In this document: in pieces, positions 12,401-25,600 of the stretch
How the letters are laid out: every line of letters starts with the position of its first letter
Position numbering within the stretch: the first letter of the stretch is position 1
Assembly (NCBI RefSeq): GCF_024586455.1
Contig: NC_065920.1
Span: 49,497,824 to 49,561,823, forward strand
Length of the DNA: 64,000 bases
Source: Bactrocera neohumeralis
Taxonomy: Eukaryota; Arthropoda; Insecta; Diptera; Tephritidae
Direction: 5' to 3'
Program-made: the position numbers and the translations under genes
The notes under the pieces: model-generated
Told to the model about the DNA's origin: nothing
Seen by the model: only the letters and a program-made list of their open reading frames with translations
Database searches by the model: none

Positions 12401-12955
12401 CTTCTCCATTCTCGTCTAGAGAGTATCCTGACCTGAAAGCATCTGTTTTTATTACTACAAATTCCATAAGAATTTTGATATCCAAACTCGCTTAGAGTTT
12501 TTGTCGTTTGATTGGGGTCGCAATCTGTCTATACCTCTCGATACCTATATCAAGGATTTCCTATATCGAAAACCTGTCGGTAATGACGGAGTATCTGCAG
12601 AGTTGGAAGAGCATTATTTACAGATTGTTAATTGTTTTTGTATGATGAATCTTGTTGCAACTTTGTTCAATTAAGGCAGTCCGTTGCGGTATATACTGAT
12701 AATGTTTTTGGAAATTTCAGGCTATATGCTTCCTCTCCGCAGGCACTCTTTTAAAATGAAGTACTCCTTTTCCCTTCGCTATTTCCAAATGCAATATGCG
12801 TTCTTGGCTTTGCCCAGAAATATCGGAATAGTCTTGTTAGAAATAGTCCTAACCAGGAACTGAAATTATAGACTGAAAGAGGTTTTTTATTACCATTTGC
12901 AAATTCTATAAGAACTTTAATGAATTCATAAGCTCTTGGAATTCGCTCAAATCTG
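12401..12955. other. Probable further retroelement debris
   Basis: Adjoins the upstream side of the minus-strand RNase H copy, where the RT would be expected, but I cannot identify RT motifs. No other feature seen. Confidence 0.3.
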
Positions 12956-12959
12956 CACT

Positions 12960-13130
12960 AAAGAATTTAGTTCCATGTGAAGTCGCATTACGGACGAGTG
13001 CCGGATCCACAGCATAGCAGTGATATTAGATCGAACGAAATAATGCTTGCAAAAAGCTTGCATTATTTGAGGCGGATGATCAACGCATTGTGTTGATCCG
13101 TGTGCTGGTTCCGGTACTGAAAGTGTAGTA
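12960..13130. repeat. Dispersed repeat, copy A
   Basis: Shares CTTGCAAAAAGC and GATCAACGCATTGT with 22400-22620 over roughly 100 bp. It contains the palindromic GATCAACGCATTGTGTTGATC-like sequence. Probably a transposon fragment of unknown class. Confidence 0.55.
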
Positions 13131-13159
13131 CAAGGAGATGAGCCCGATTCCCTATCGAT

Positions 13160-13615
13160 GACGATGAAAGTTATGTTCCGTTGTCCGACAATGAAGAAGT
13201 TTGTAGAGTAATCAACCAGCAGAATAACAATAAAGCGGCGGGCGATCAAAGATCAAACTTAACAAGCCTTTCATCATTCCCGTCGTGCTTTAAGGTGCAA
13301 AGGCTTAGCAATGAAAACATTTGATGAGTCGGCGTTAGGAGTTTTTGAGATAAAGGTTTTGCGGAAGACATATAGTGCTTTGTGCATTTGAAAGGGCGAA
13401 TATCGCAGTCGATGGAACGATGAGCTATACGAAATATGCGGCGACATTGATATGGTTGAGCTAAACAAGAGACAGTGTCTACTTTGGCTAGATTATGTTG
13501 TCTGGCTGGATGAGAGCACTCCAAGTTTGAAAGTATTCGATGTATTTCTCGCCTGTGGTAGCAGAGGCAGAGGAAGACCCATATTCCGTTGGAGAGCTTA
13601 GTTGAAAAAGAACAT
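13160..13615 (+). mobile_element. RTE-like retroelement fragment, RT core deleted
   Basis: Starts with EEVCRVINQQNNNKAAG, the segment just before RT motif 1. It then jumps (about 13290) to C-terminal sequence: a segment corresponding to ALGVFEIKVLRKT, DIDMVELNKRQCLLW and a GSRGRGRPIFRWRA-like stretch. Most of the RT, including YADD, is deleted and there are frameshifts. Confidence 0.75.
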
Positions 13616-13624
13616 GGCTCCAAT

Positions 13625-14132
13625 TAGTTTTACAAAAGGTCAACAATTCTAAAAAGCAGCAAAAGCGTTAAAAGTTCGATTTCGCAAATTAATATTACTG
13701 AAACAAAAATTCTTGCTTTAAATTTCGTCAGTCAGTCATCACAAAAATGTAGCTTAGATATGAATTTATAGCTATAGTGTAACATATGCCACCCTTGCAA
13801 CATTTGCCTGAAGAGCCGCGAAATTTTCTCATTAAAATTAATAACTGCAGCTAATGGCTGGTAAGGATAAGGTAACGAATTTAAGAGAATTTCCATAAAT
13901 TTCGAAAAAAACTTACAGTACATGTGTTCAGTATTCTTGCATTAAACATACCCGACTGCGCTCGTATAGCGCAACACAAAGCCCCATGTCAGCTATTGTC
14001 ATCAACTGTGCGCGGGATGTTAAGCGCCTGTAAGTATGCCACAGCAAGCATTAAACAGCAATGACAGCAGCAACGGAAGACTCCGAAAATGTTGAAGGTA
14101 AAGCATTAAAGTTGGTAATATTATATGAGGGG

Positions 14133-14180
<48 letters not shown>

Positions 14181-15055
14181 CATTTACTTCTATATAAACA
14201 TACATAAAGGTATATCATTCAGCCCTTTGCGGACGTTGAAAACCACAGCTGTCAATACCTGTAATTTTCCACTTTGCTATGCTGCGCCATGTGTTGCATG
14301 CAACAATATGTTCATGACTTGCGACAATAATTTCTTTTCCCCACACACACTTATACTCATATGGTACATACATATAGACGCACTCAGTAAGAATCAGAAG
14401 GCAGCTGTTGCTTGCAAATTACACATACATACATTTGCGTAATAACTTGCAAGGGTCCCGTCGTGTGTGTGTCGCACTCCGTGCAGCACATCTTATCTTA
14501 GCTATAAATTGCAAGTTGCAGCATTCGCAGGCGAGCTGTGGCAAAAGTAGCTAAGTTCATGCGTATACTCACACTCACACACATAGCCACAGGAATATCC
14601 TTTTTCATATTCATTTATGCATTGGCGCCACCCTTATGCTGCGCTTTGTACGCTCAAAAACTCATTAGCATTTTTCCAGCAGCATATTAAGTTGCTGTGT
14701 TGCAAGCAAACGGCGGAAGGAGATGAAGTAGAAGAAACTACCAGGTAGTCATTTGATATTTGCAGTTTTCAAAAGAAATTCCGGTTACTGCATATTTTGA
14801 TTGCTAATTTGGTGTCGCAGTCACTGGAGATTGTGGATTATGAAGGGGTGATGAAGGAATACGGAAAATTTATTTCCAAATCTACCGCAGTTGAGCTTGA
14901 AGAATTACTTTTAATGCTATAAATAAGGTAAGTGTTGACGGAGCCCTCATCGAAACTAACTATTTTAGGTAGATGGTAGCACTGTAAGTTGTCGTGTCGA
15001 ATATGCTCTCATTGAAGTCAACAAACCTTCTTCACTGCAATATCTATTATTGCAT
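13625..15055. other. Intronic sequence with a TA microsatellite
   Basis: No gene recognised. CA/GT-rich patches occur around 14340-14600. Confidence 0.5.
14134..14180. repeat. (TA)n microsatellite
   Basis: About 18 uninterrupted TA units flanked by ATGTATAT and ACACATACAT. Likely length-polymorphic. Confidence 0.95.
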
Positions 15056-15059
15056 CACA

Positions 15060-15240
15060 TGTGACCTTCAGATATTTTGAGCACTGGCGATTCTTGTCGA
15101 GCTTCTTCATATCTTCCTCCAATCCGTCGATCCATCTCGATCTTGGTCCCTTTGGTCTAAGTGCTGAACGCATTATTTTTAATACATTTCTTCTGCGTCC
15201 TCTTAGTCTTCAATCTTATCACATAGGCAAACAATCCTCA
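15060..15240. repeat. Dispersed repeat fragment, copy 1
   Basis: The stretch with TCTTCCTCCAATCCGTCGAT and a following CTTGGTCCCTTTGG-like segment resembles a dispersed tephritid repeat whose other copy here is 28880-29060. Class not determined. Confidence 0.4.
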
Positions 15241-15579
15241 TGACTTTGATACAATTATTAATGTTTTCGCCGTTTACACGTTGCTATTGCTTATTCTTCT
15301 AACTTATACGTCACTCGTCATTATGTTTGATTCTTCCATTACATTTTCCTTAAAACTGAAAGAGGGTGATCTCGGAGGAAAAACCCTCAAAGCCAAAGGA
15401 AGTGGAGACAAGTTGCGCTGACAAAAGTGGCGTTGGCTACATACAATCCGAGCCCGCGTGTCATGCACAGATGCCGGCAGGTACCAGCACCAAATGAAAG
15501 TAATTATATGCTACAGTGATTAGGCCAACTATATAAAGCCGCTATTGCCAAGGTTGGGCAGGTATAACCCGGAGTTAGA

Positions 15580-15785
15580 TTGGAAGCGGTTGATAAGACT
15601 TGTCCTTCTAATAGGACTAAGGTTAATGAGGGCATGCTTAAATACTATATGCTAGTTACCAGTAGGAATGTGAAGGATAACCAGCTATTAGCTGGAAACA
15701 ATATTTTTAAACCAATCTATCACTACCACCAACAGCAATACAGATGCCAGGTTAGAGATCTAGCGAAGTATTGCGAATTCCTGAT
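15580..15785 (+). mobile_element. RT fragment of an RTE-like element
   Basis: KVNEGMLKYYMLVTSRNVKD within an open 69-codon frame resembles the segment after the YADD motif (KVNEGKTKYMLVTSRN) in RTE-like RTs. Only this short piece is recognisable. Confidence 0.6.
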
Positions 15786-16084
15786 ATAAGGAGCTTTAAA
15801 GACAATTGGATATAGAGCCCACTTGATAGACAAAATTAAAATTTTACAAGTCGCTCATAGTAGCCTGTTATTTGGTGCTTCTGTGCGGTGTAAAAGTATG
15901 AACGTATGTATAACTTTTGGAGTATTCAATAGAAATGTTCTTCGAAAAATGGATGACGCATTATGTGATGGCGACGACAATCGTATTCTTGTATGAGCTG
16001 TACCAGGAAACTGACTGTGCCCTGCGCCTAAATATTAAGCGGCAGCCTCAGTATTGTTGTGTGTAGGTATGACAACGCTCCAGT

Positions 16085-16235
16085 ATTTAATATCGGTAAC
16101 AGACTGGCGAGCTGTTGTTAACTCGGCTATAATCGCGTAAGCGGTGCCTATGCCAATTAAGAAGAAGAAGAAGAACAGATGTAGTGGTAGGCGGTGTCTA
16201 TGGCAGAGTAAAAAAGTAGAAGAAGCAGTGACTAC
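16085..16235 (+). mobile_element. Doubled 3' ends of an RTE-like element
   Basis: DWRAVVNSAIIA, a stop and GCGGTGCCTATGCCAATTAA run into an (AAG)n tail (about 16157-16176). About 15 bp later GGCGGTGTCTATG and a second AAG-rich tail repeat the end. Confidence 0.75.
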
Positions 16236-16469
16236 ACTTGGTGTACGAGGCTGGAAATGAGCGCGAGTAGCAGAAGTGCCCAGAAGACTTGTCAGGCCGA
16301 AAGCCAATAAGGTTGAAAAGCCTATTTAAAGAAAGAACGTGTAGACTGCATATCATCTTTTTCTTAAGAAAACACTTAAAATTCCTAAAATTTGTTCACC
16401 CAAGTTGTTTTACCAGGTTATCCAAGTAGATCTACTTTTTTCAATAGCCTTCTTTGACAGATTAAGCGT

Positions 16470-17545
16470 GCGTCGTGCCAAGCTGTCGTGTTGTTTTTGT
16501 CCAGTATTGTTTGGCGACTGAACAACGTTCACAAATCGTTTTATTAGGAAAATTCACTTTCTGTAAAGGAAAAGACTTCGGTCAACAAAATCGGCCTACT
16601 GAGCGTACTACTGTCACCCATCTTAAGACCCAGCATTCATTATTGCATAATATTCGACTGAAAAGACCACATCCAGTACGCAGTGAAAAAAGCAGCCGTA
16701 GCTGAGAGTGTACACGAAGACCATGGAGAATCGCAGCAACTCAGACTGACGTATGGAGACTGACGTATGGAATGACTTGGCGTATTTTACGTCGATATCT
16801 TAAATTAAAAGCATACAAAATACAGAGTGCAAGAACTTGCTTCCCAAGCGACATCGCTTCATTCTATGGGCTCTTGAAAAGTTGCAAGAAGATCCGACGA
16901 ACCAAATTTCGTTCAGCGATGTGGCTCATTTCTGGCTCAATGGGTATGTAAACAAGCAAAATTTACGCTTTTTGGACGAAGATCAGCCTGAAGAGATTCC
17001 AGAGCTGCCATTTCATCCAGAAAAACCTTCGGTTTGGTGGGTTTGTGAGCCGGTGGAATCATCGGTCCATTTTTCTTCAAAAATGATGCCGGCGAGAACG
17101 TAACCATGGATGCTCGATGTTAACTGTTTGATGCCTTAACTTGAAGCTAGTGATTTTGGCGACATTTTGTTTTAACAAGACGGTGCCACTTCCCAAGATC
17201 GTATGATTTCACACCATTAGACTTTTTCTTGGAGGGATATGTGAATAATTCCGCTAGAATTTAGGTCTTGGAGCAAAACATCACACGTGTCATTCGCCAG
17301 TTTTCGGTCGAAATACTCGAACAAGTCATCGAAAATTGGACGAATGGACCGTCAGAGATGCACCACGGCTTATATTTAAATAAGCTTCAAGAAATAGATG
17401 CCAAAAATTGTTCTTCTTTCCCCATTAAATTTAAGTTTCAGTGTATTTTCTTGAATGGAATGGGGAACCTCAAAACGGATCACCTTTTAATTTTAAGAAA
17501 TTCGTTTGTGAAAAAAGTACCAACTAAAGTTTGAGGAACTGTTTG
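16470..17545 (+). pseudogene. DD41D Tc1/mariner (rosa-like) transposase remnant
   Basis: Pieces occur in transposase order: N-terminal HTH-like sequence (16475-16705), LPKRHRFILWALEKLQED, SFSDVAHFWLNGYVNKQN with the first catalytic Asp, GGIIGPFFFKNDAGENVT, then YDFTPLDFFLEGYV with the third Asp, and ITRVIRQFSVEILEQVIENW. The segment around the second Asp (NKTVPLP) is mostly deleted. In relatives the spacing between the second and third Asp is 41 residues. Frameshifts separate the open stretches at 16475-16705, 16837-17103 and 17268-17534. Confidence 0.85.
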
Positions 17546-17549
17546 TAAG

Positions 17550-19450
17550 CTGGCTTGTATTGGCTCAGCTCATAGGTCAGCTGTATTGCATAAAATTAAA
17601 TAAATACGTGATTTAATTTAGTGCCGAATAACTTTTTATTAGCTCAATTAAATTTAGATATTTTAAATTAGTCCAATTAAAATTCATGAAGACAAAATCG
17701 CCATTCATTGATTCATACAAATTTCGAATTAATACTCTAAACAAAAAATACTCAAGTGAACGTTTATGCTGCAAGTACTTACCTCAAACTATTACATAAT
17801 TTATGTGGCATATTATTCAAAGAAAAAATTACAAAAATTCTCCTAAAAAAATTGATCGAAAAAATATTATCAACATAAATAATTCTATTGTTCATATATG
17901 TGTGTACATATATGGTCTGCATAAAAAGTGGCATTTAGTATGCAGCTATAGCAATCGCTTAGTTATCAAAGCAATTTAAGCAACTGCCATCAATTAATTT
18001 GAAATTTGTATTCAAATCGAAATGCATAATCGAATTGTGTGCCAAAAACCAAAAAAATGTGCATTTGTATGCTTGAAAAATTGCAATCACTCACTTATTT
18101 ATAAATTTATTCCAGTAGATGTAGATTTATTGTGCTACATGGCATTTTTTTGAGTCAAAGTTGTTTGGTGAAATTTTTTTAATGAATTTGTGTACAAAAG
18201 CTTTTGCTGCTTAAAAAAGGCAAAAGCGCAACAAAAAAGCAATAATATTTGCAATAAAAGCAACGAAAAAATTAGTAAAATATTGCAAATCACAAAGTTT
18301 ATATTGAAGAAAAATTTTAAATTAAATTTTTTTTTTTAATTTTTAAAAACTTTTTCGAACTAAAAACTGTTTTTTGTTTTTATTAAATATGTAATTTTTA
18401 AAATTTATTTGAATTAAAATTTTTTTTATTTATTTCTTTTAATTTTTTTTTAAATTTTTTAAATTAAAATTTGTTTTTGTATAAAATATTTAATACACAT
18501 ATATCCATAGTTATTAGTTTAATATTTGTTTTTATTGTTAGTAGTTAAACAAACTGATTTTGTTATTTCAATCTTCTTCTAACTTAATTAAATTCTAATT
18601 AACTCTGCGCTCGTTTTGCTTAACACTGGCTCCATTTTTTTTACAAAAAACAATAAAAAGTTTGATAAAAATTGTGTAGTTAATGTTTTTTTTTTAATTT
18701 ATCATTTTTTTAATTTTAATTTGCATGCATTTGGTTAGACGTTAAGTTAATTTGTTCTTTTTAGCCTTGAAACGCATTTCGTATTTTTTAAAACAGTTTA
18801 GACACTGTAAAATTGTTTATTAAATTCACATTTTTCACATGACATGTACCCAGTAAAATAAAAATAAATATATATTTTTTTATATAAAACACAAAGGCAT
18901 CACAATTTATGCTAATTGTTTTTGTTTAATATAGTTGAAACACATTTATTTTGTTATTTGATGCTCTAACATAGCGACGTCACACTTAGAAAAACATATT
19001 TATGAAGTATTTTGTTTTTGTAAAACATATAGTTAAATAGTGGACAAAAAAATTAATTGATTTTGCAATGATTTTATTAAAGTAATTTTGTTTAGTAAAA
19101 AAAGAAAAGTAACAAAAAAATTCAAGGAACAAAGAAAATGTTGCAATAAAGCTCTGCAAATGCCTTTGAATAAAAATTTATAGTTCAACAAAATTTAATA
19201 TTTTTTTAATTAAAAAATTTATATGGAAAAAACTTAAAGTATATACCATACATTTCCTAGTATGAAAAAAATATCAAGTCATTTAAAGTTTTCAATAAAA
19301 AAATTATTCATAAATATAAATTAAAATATATGTAAATACTATCCGAAACAGAGATCCAGATATTATTAATTAATTTGAAGAATAAAACTTTTTATTTTTG
19401 GTAAAAAGTACAGTAATATTATTAGTACAGTTTTGGGCCGAAAGGCAAGT
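17550..19450. other. Very AT-rich intronic block
   Basis: Long A- and T-runs, no coding signal and no transposon similarity. Includes an ATATGTGTGTACATATATGG patch near 17895. Confidence 0.6.
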
Positions 19451-19451
19451 G

Positions 19452-19942
19452 TACTACTGTGATCAAAAAGTAAGGTGAGGTGATTATGGTTGTGTAGTGC
19501 ACTATGCATTTTTTTATCCGGGTCATACTGTCAAGAAAGAATATTATTTGAGCGGTTACGACAAGCTATTTGTCTGAAACGGTCGGAATTATGGGCGCAC
19601 AATTCGTGGTCCTCACGATAATGGGCCATGTTTTTCTTGTTGGTTTTTTACGACTTCTAAATCCCGGGAAATTTAATTACAATTCCCACTTGATTTGGCT
19701 TCGTGCAACTTCTGGCTATTTAAAAGTCCAATGAGAGGACACCATTTTGAGACAGTTGAGGAAATAAAAACCCAATAGAACAAAGTCTTGAAGGCTATGC
19801 CGGAAAGCTACTTTTTCGAGGATTAGAAAAAGTGTCTACACAAATGCTTTAACAGATGCGGAACTATTGCAATTGATTTGGAAGAATAAATAAAAAAATT
19901 TACAATTTCTAAAGAAAAATTACTTACTAATCACAGTAGTAT
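19452..19942 (+). mobile_element. Internally deleted mariner with both terminal repeats
   Basis: Terminal inverted repeats TACTACTGTGATCA (19452-19465) and its near-complement at 19928-19941 enclose about 490 bp. The interior is the 3' part of a mariner transposase: VKKEYYLS, an HDNGPC segment containing the second Asp, GHHFETVEEIKTQ and NKVLKAMPESYF, spread over shifted frames. The 5' half of the gene, including the HTHs and first Asp, is missing. Non-autonomous. Confidence 0.8.
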
Positions 19943-20089
19943 GTTAAAAAAATTTCATTAGCTTGCAAACTTTCTTACTATTTTTCTACAATTCTTTACG
20001 AAATGGTGCTTGTCTTTGTTAACCCAACAAAATCCTATTTACAACAACATTGATTTATGTTTATAAATCTCGGTTGAGCAATTTTTGAA

Positions 20090-20160
20090 TAACGTTATCA
20101 CAGGTGAGGAGTCATAGATCTTTGAGTATGATCCCGAAACAAAGATGTTATCTTAATTCA
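20090..20160 (+). mobile_element. Orphan mariner catalytic-region fragment
   Basis: VITGEES, a stop and IFEYDPETK match the first-Asp region (ITGDESWxYEYDPETK) of mariner transposase. It lies 150 bp beyond the right terminal repeat of the preceding mariner, which lacks exactly this part. Flanks are not recognisable. Confidence 0.6.
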
Positions 20161-20349
20161 GTTTGAGACAGAGGGGATGCAAGCAACATGCACCTCGGCT
20201 CTCATGGGTATTCCGGAGAATGCCTTCCGTGACTCCGAAACGACGCAAAAGAAGCAATGCTGGCGGTTATGAGGATTTTGCTATGCCTTTAGTAAGATTG
20301 ACAGGGAATCATCTGACCTCTACTGCCCCTAATTTGATCAACTGAAGAT

Positions 20350-21080
20350 TTTATATAAAATTTAATTAGTAATTAAATAGATCTTATGAAGCCTTACGAA
20401 TAATTTAGTTGTTAAAGCTTAATTGGTGTCAAAACTGTGCTGCCCATCGTTTATCGTATCCAACATGTTTCTAGATTACATTTAGAGACCAAAATGCTAG
20501 AGGAATTAGGATGTTTGATACTAAAGTTAAAATATATGTAAAGGCTGACACAAAAGTCTTACGGACTTACAAATGATGTACAGAACAATTTCGAAATATT
20601 TTTCAACCTTATTCTGAAGTTAATACTCAACTGAGTTGGAATTATTTGTGAATTTGTGAGAATTTTTTGAGCTTTTATTAACTATCAACAGATAAATTGT
20701 GCTATAAAGAAGCCAAACTGCGACTTTTAGTCTTCGACGAATATAGTTACCTTTCCCTGAATAAAGAAGATAGCTATGAAATTTATCTGAATGAAGAAAA
20801 CACCAATAAAATAAGCAAGAAATTAAAAAATATATAAAGATTCCGTTAAAATTAAACACACACATTTAAATATAAATACGTAATTATAAATAATCACTTA
20901 TACATGAAGACGAACAAACTTTATAGTAAGAGATATTTGGTTCATACAAACACATAAGCTAATACACAAAGCTATGTGGGAACCACACACCCAGTAGGAA
21001 AGTAAAGGTATTTATATGACTTTAATTTTCGAACAGACAATGTCTGATAGTGAAGCCTGAACTAAGTAAAGAATTTTCAA
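20350..21080. other. Intronic sequence, nothing recognised
   Basis: AT-rich with short frames only; no element detected. Confidence 0.5.
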
Positions 21081-21084
21081 ATTA

Positions 21085-21470
21085 TGCCGAATTATTTATC
21101 AACTGATGAAAGCTCTGCAACTCGGACCGACGTATAGAACGATTTGCAAGTTTACGTCGAGATTTCAAATTGAAAGCGTACAAACTATAGCTTGAGTAAG
21201 AACTGAGGCCACTCAACCTTCCCAAGCGACATAACTTCGCTCTATGGGGTCTTGAAAAGTTCCAAGAAGATACGAAATTTCAAGCCAAATTTTGTTTAAC
21301 GATGAGGTCCATTTCTGTCTCAATAGATATGTAAAGAAGCAAAATTGCCGCATTTGGTACGAGTTTAGTTCATATTTTTTCAAAATTTTACTCAACGAAT
21401 GGACTATCTAAGACATAGCCGTGGCCAACATTTGAAAAGATAATCTTCAAAAACCTAAATACTTAAGAAT
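21085..21470 (+). pseudogene. DD41D transposase fragment
   Basis: Nucleotide-level relative of 16770-17000: a GPTYRTI-like segment, FQIESVQTIA corresponding to LKLKAYKIQ, a LPKRHNFALWGLEKFQED equivalent, then FNDEVHFCLNRYVKKQNCRI with the first Asp. It then ends in unrelated sequence. Several frameshifts. Confidence 0.75.
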
Positions 21471-21959
21471 GTCCTTTCGAAGGATAATAAACACTCTAAA
21501 TTAAATGTAAAGTTTCTGCGTTTTTTCTTCAAAAAAGTAGGGAACTTCGAACTTCTCTTTATATGCTAGATTCGTAAAGAAAACAAATATTTGTTAGATC
21601 GCTACACAAAATGTCTTGCTTCCGTTAAGGAGGGTTGGATAGGTGAAAAATATCACAGATCGGTTTCTACGTCTTTTGAGTTAGTGCCAGCTATTTGTAG
21701 CGGTAAATCTTTGCATGCAGAGAATTCAAATAGAAATTATAGTACTCTAAAACGTAGAGTATTGAGATGGAATTCTGATACTTTCGATGTCTTCGATAAT
21801 GATCAAAGTAGGTGCGATCAAAATGGTATTTGATGAACAAGGGTAGCAAGATTTTCGAAAATATTGAAATATTCTTCAAAATAAGACGTGTAAAAATGTA
21901 ACTCTTATTATATTATGTGTAAGATTTAATCAGAATGATTTGGGAAGGTAATGTGTTGT

Positions 21960-22400
21960 TCCAAATTTTGTCTAAAGAGCTCCCATCCCTTGTTTGGGTA
22001 TCTTCTCACAGCGGCGTAGCCGTAAAAAGCAAAGCCGATGGATGATCTTTTTGCACTTATACCTCATTTTCATTACATTGGGAACGAATGCGTACTTTGC
22101 TGTCTTCTTGTATTCTGAATTTGGATCTATTACCTCTCATTAGTTTGACAAGCGCTGGGCAACAATCAGAACTTATGCGACTGCAAGATCTTTCCAGAGT
22201 CTAAAGAAGTCCTCCGAACTACTTGATCTTAGCAAAGTTCATCTCACCCTAGTTGTGGGTGTTCTGACTGGACACTGTGTCTACCACGCGGAGCAGTTCG
22301 CTCCAATTTACTCATTGGTTTTGCCCCTTTGGGGAGATTTGTAGAGACTGTGGTTAAAACCTACAGGCAGGTAGAATTGAAAATTCAAATCACAGTGGAG
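21960..22400 (+). mobile_element. Jockey-type retroelement RNase H C-terminal remnant
   Basis: SSHSGVAVKSKADG corresponds to the GNEKADELA end of RNase H. Downstream, FDKRWATIRTYATARSF, LDLSKVHLTLVVGVLTGHC and a PFGEICRDCG-like segment follow the expected order. Internal stops; not functional. Confidence 0.7.
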
Positions 22401-22620
22401 TTACACTGCAGCCGCGTGCCGTACCCATAGCACGGCAGAGGTTTTAGGTCGGCCTCGAACCCCATCAAGGGTAAAAAGGAATGCTTTCCACTTGACCAAT
22501 TGGAGCCAAATAATACTTGCAAAAAGCAGGCATTGTTTGGGGCGCTGATCAACGCATTGTTTTGATCTATATGTTTTTAAGCACCGTTTAAGCGTCATCG
22601 GCAGGTACTTAAAACATAAC
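22400..22620. repeat. Dispersed repeat, copy B
   Basis: Related to 12960-13130 through CTTGCAAAAAGC and GATCAACGCATTGT. Follows directly after the RNase H remnant, so it may belong to the same or a neighbouring insertion. Confidence 0.5.
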
Positions 22621-22624
22621 GACT

Positions 22625-25600
22625 GTTGTAGGACACTGTGCCGGGCAAACAAACGTCCTGTAGTTTTTTTGTGACCTTATGAGTAGAAAGTTTGATCCCT
22701 TGCTCTCCTCCTAAGTCATTCCATCCCATCCAGTCGGCTCTTTCGTAAGTTTATTTGTGTATAGTTTTTAACGTCACTTGAGGGGTTGGTGATCCTTATT
22801 TACATCGGTGTGGTGAGTATCTTATCACATCACCGTTCACAGCTATGCAGTGAAATTCGGTGATACCATTGGCGCGTGGATCAACCGTTCGGCCTGAACT
22901 TACCTAACCTTACCTTCTATTGTGAATCAAAACGTGTTTTGGAGGGTGTGCACTCAAAAAAATTTGTATTCTCTGCAAAGTATGCTTCACCATTCACTTT
23001 TCCTACAGGGTATGCGTTCGCACACATAGGCATTTATTTATGTAAAACTATTTAATTTATAATTTTTATTTATGCTATGCTCAACACATATGTTTTTAGA
23101 CAACTTAACTGCTACGAATTAATTTATAACATTTTAACTCATTGAATTTTAATAATTAACTTTATCAGTTGTGCTTAAGCGAGCGCTTTTGCTTTGTTTA
23201 TTTGTTGTATTTGCTTTTTATTGCGTTTAATTTGCGACGCTTTATACTTTTACAATAACAGAAAACTTTTTAATAGAAATGTAAGCGTAAAAGAACCGTT
23301 AATTAATGAACACACACAGCTTTATTGCAATATTATTTAAATTTTTGATATATTTTATTTTTGTTCTTGTAATGTGCGAACGTGTAAAGCACTATGCGGT
23401 GTTAAGCTTTTTTATTATAGTTGTAAGTATGCATGTGTGTGTGTTTGTGAAAAATTACGCTGAGCTTATTATGGTTTGGCTTTACAAAAAAGCGTGTGGG
23501 CGCATAAATACATACATAGATATTTACAGTTATTTTATTGCCTGCCATTTTAGGCTTAAAATCAAATATTTTGCTGTTTGCCATTGAAAAGCGGCGGCCA
23601 GTGCAATTTGGTTAAGCTTTAGCATTTATTTGAAGTAAAATGAAAAAAAAACTCATTTTAGTTTTTCGCTGTTTTTGCTCATTCCTGTAAGTTAATTGTG
23701 ATTATTGTGTGAAAATTAGTTTGCGGTTTGAAACTAAACGCAAATGTGGTTTGGAAAAATTTTATAGAATTTTTTAAATAAAACAAATCAATTGCAGAAA
23801 ACCAAAATTAAAGCCAACTGAATGTTTTCCTTGTGGTAATTAATTAAATTTATGAAATTAGATGAAGTGTATTTGCTCGAAGCACTGATTCTTTTTTGTA
23901 TTTATACCAAAAATTTTAAGTTATTTTTTAACTATTGTGGGATTAGTACACGAAGACATTTATATATCAATTTAATTTGAAATTTAAAAATTTGTTAGCA
24001 GAAGTGTTTTTTTTTACCGAAGAGTTCGACCAACTTTGTGCTGAAATATTTGAAAAGTCTGAAATAATACGACAACAATTTAAGAGCACTTATAGTCACT
24101 GAGGCCCTATGTTCCACCTAGAAACTACGGAAAAATATATATAAAGTCACTTCCGCCAGTATCATCCTGAGTTCTCACTCGATCTGTAGGAAGCAAGATA
24201 TACTGAGGACTCCATAAGCACCATAGGCATAGGCAAACATCCTAGAAACGTCAATTGCGGGAAATCCTATCACATACAGAAAACCTGAGAAAGACCCAAC
24301 TACAAAGCGGGAGCGGGATTTAGACGTTCATATCCCTCTAACGAAAGTGATTTTCTGGACTGTGTGTGGCTTGACACTGCTTCCGTTTTGTGGTATGTTT
24401 AGAATCTATCGATTATATTTTTTTGATCTTCTGAATCATGCCTGTACGCATAACTCGCTTTTTTAATTACTCTGCTTATCAAAGCCACATCGGAAATTCA
24501 ATTCAAGAGAAGTCTAATATACTTAGTTATATGCTACACATATTGTTCAAGATGACATAATAAATTGAAAAAGGACTAACTCGAGTTATTATATCTTGAA
24601 TATCGTGTATTGGCAGATTAGCGGTTTGTAGCTTAGGTAGAGATAACTTATTTGCTTTATATAATTTGGTGGTCAACAAAAATCCTTCGTTGAACTCTAT
24701 ATAATTGTGTCGACTGGTAATAGATGCATAGGCGATGATTAGGGCAGACAGATAACAGTTTGCAGCTGTTGCAGTTGGAAATTATCTAGCTCCCTAGCTA
24801 GTAGGGTCTGACTTTATAGGTGGCAGCTCGTTCCTCCGCAATAGCACAACATTGAAATAGGTAGCTTTCTTTGGTTACTATGGTTAGGAGTACAGTAAAA
24901 AGCTGGATGAAGTTGCCTTGCGACCCATGTCCAGGATCAACATGGCTGTGGGTGCTCAAAAAGCCAAGTTTCGAACGAAGCTTTTGGCTACCTAGAACCC
25001 TCCGTTTTAAGAGTTTAACGTGGCGTGGGTTTGGAATATAAACCAAAGAAATAACAATAATAATAATGACATACTAAAAGAGTATGGCTCCCTGAAAAAA
25101 AGCCGGAGGAAACTGATTGTCCAGCGAAGAAGGTAAGCACCGCGCTCGAACGTAGCTAGCACAAAGACAGCAGCTAAACTTAGTATGTTTGTTGGGCTGG
25201 CAATAACTCTGCAGCTGAAGCTAAGCCTAGTTCTAGGAAGGCAGCAACACCAGCGGCAGCCGGAACTAAACCTTGTAGCCAAAATATGACTACAAAGAAT
25301 GCAGGGGAAAGGAGATGTCAAAAGTGTAGCTGCTGGCAGTGCGTCCGCCAAAGAAGGTCGATTACTAAAGGAAAGCAAGGTATGGGGAAAAGCGTCGTGC
25401 TGCATACCTGATCATTAAGATGCAGTTACCTACCTTCCTAAAATAATTTGATAATTAACATTGACTTCTTGACAGACTTGTTAAATTGGAGGTGAATTTA
25501 CTTATTCTTAATTATAGTCACACCGAAATTTTGCATTTAAACAGTACGTCATAACCGAATCAATATTTTTTGCTGTTAATCATTTTTTATAATCTTATTC

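Noticed and set aside
25007..25405. 132-codon minus frame rich in Leu/Ser/Phe
   Set aside because: Looks like a mirror frame of an A/G-rich plus strand. No recognisable domain; possibly old retroelement debris.
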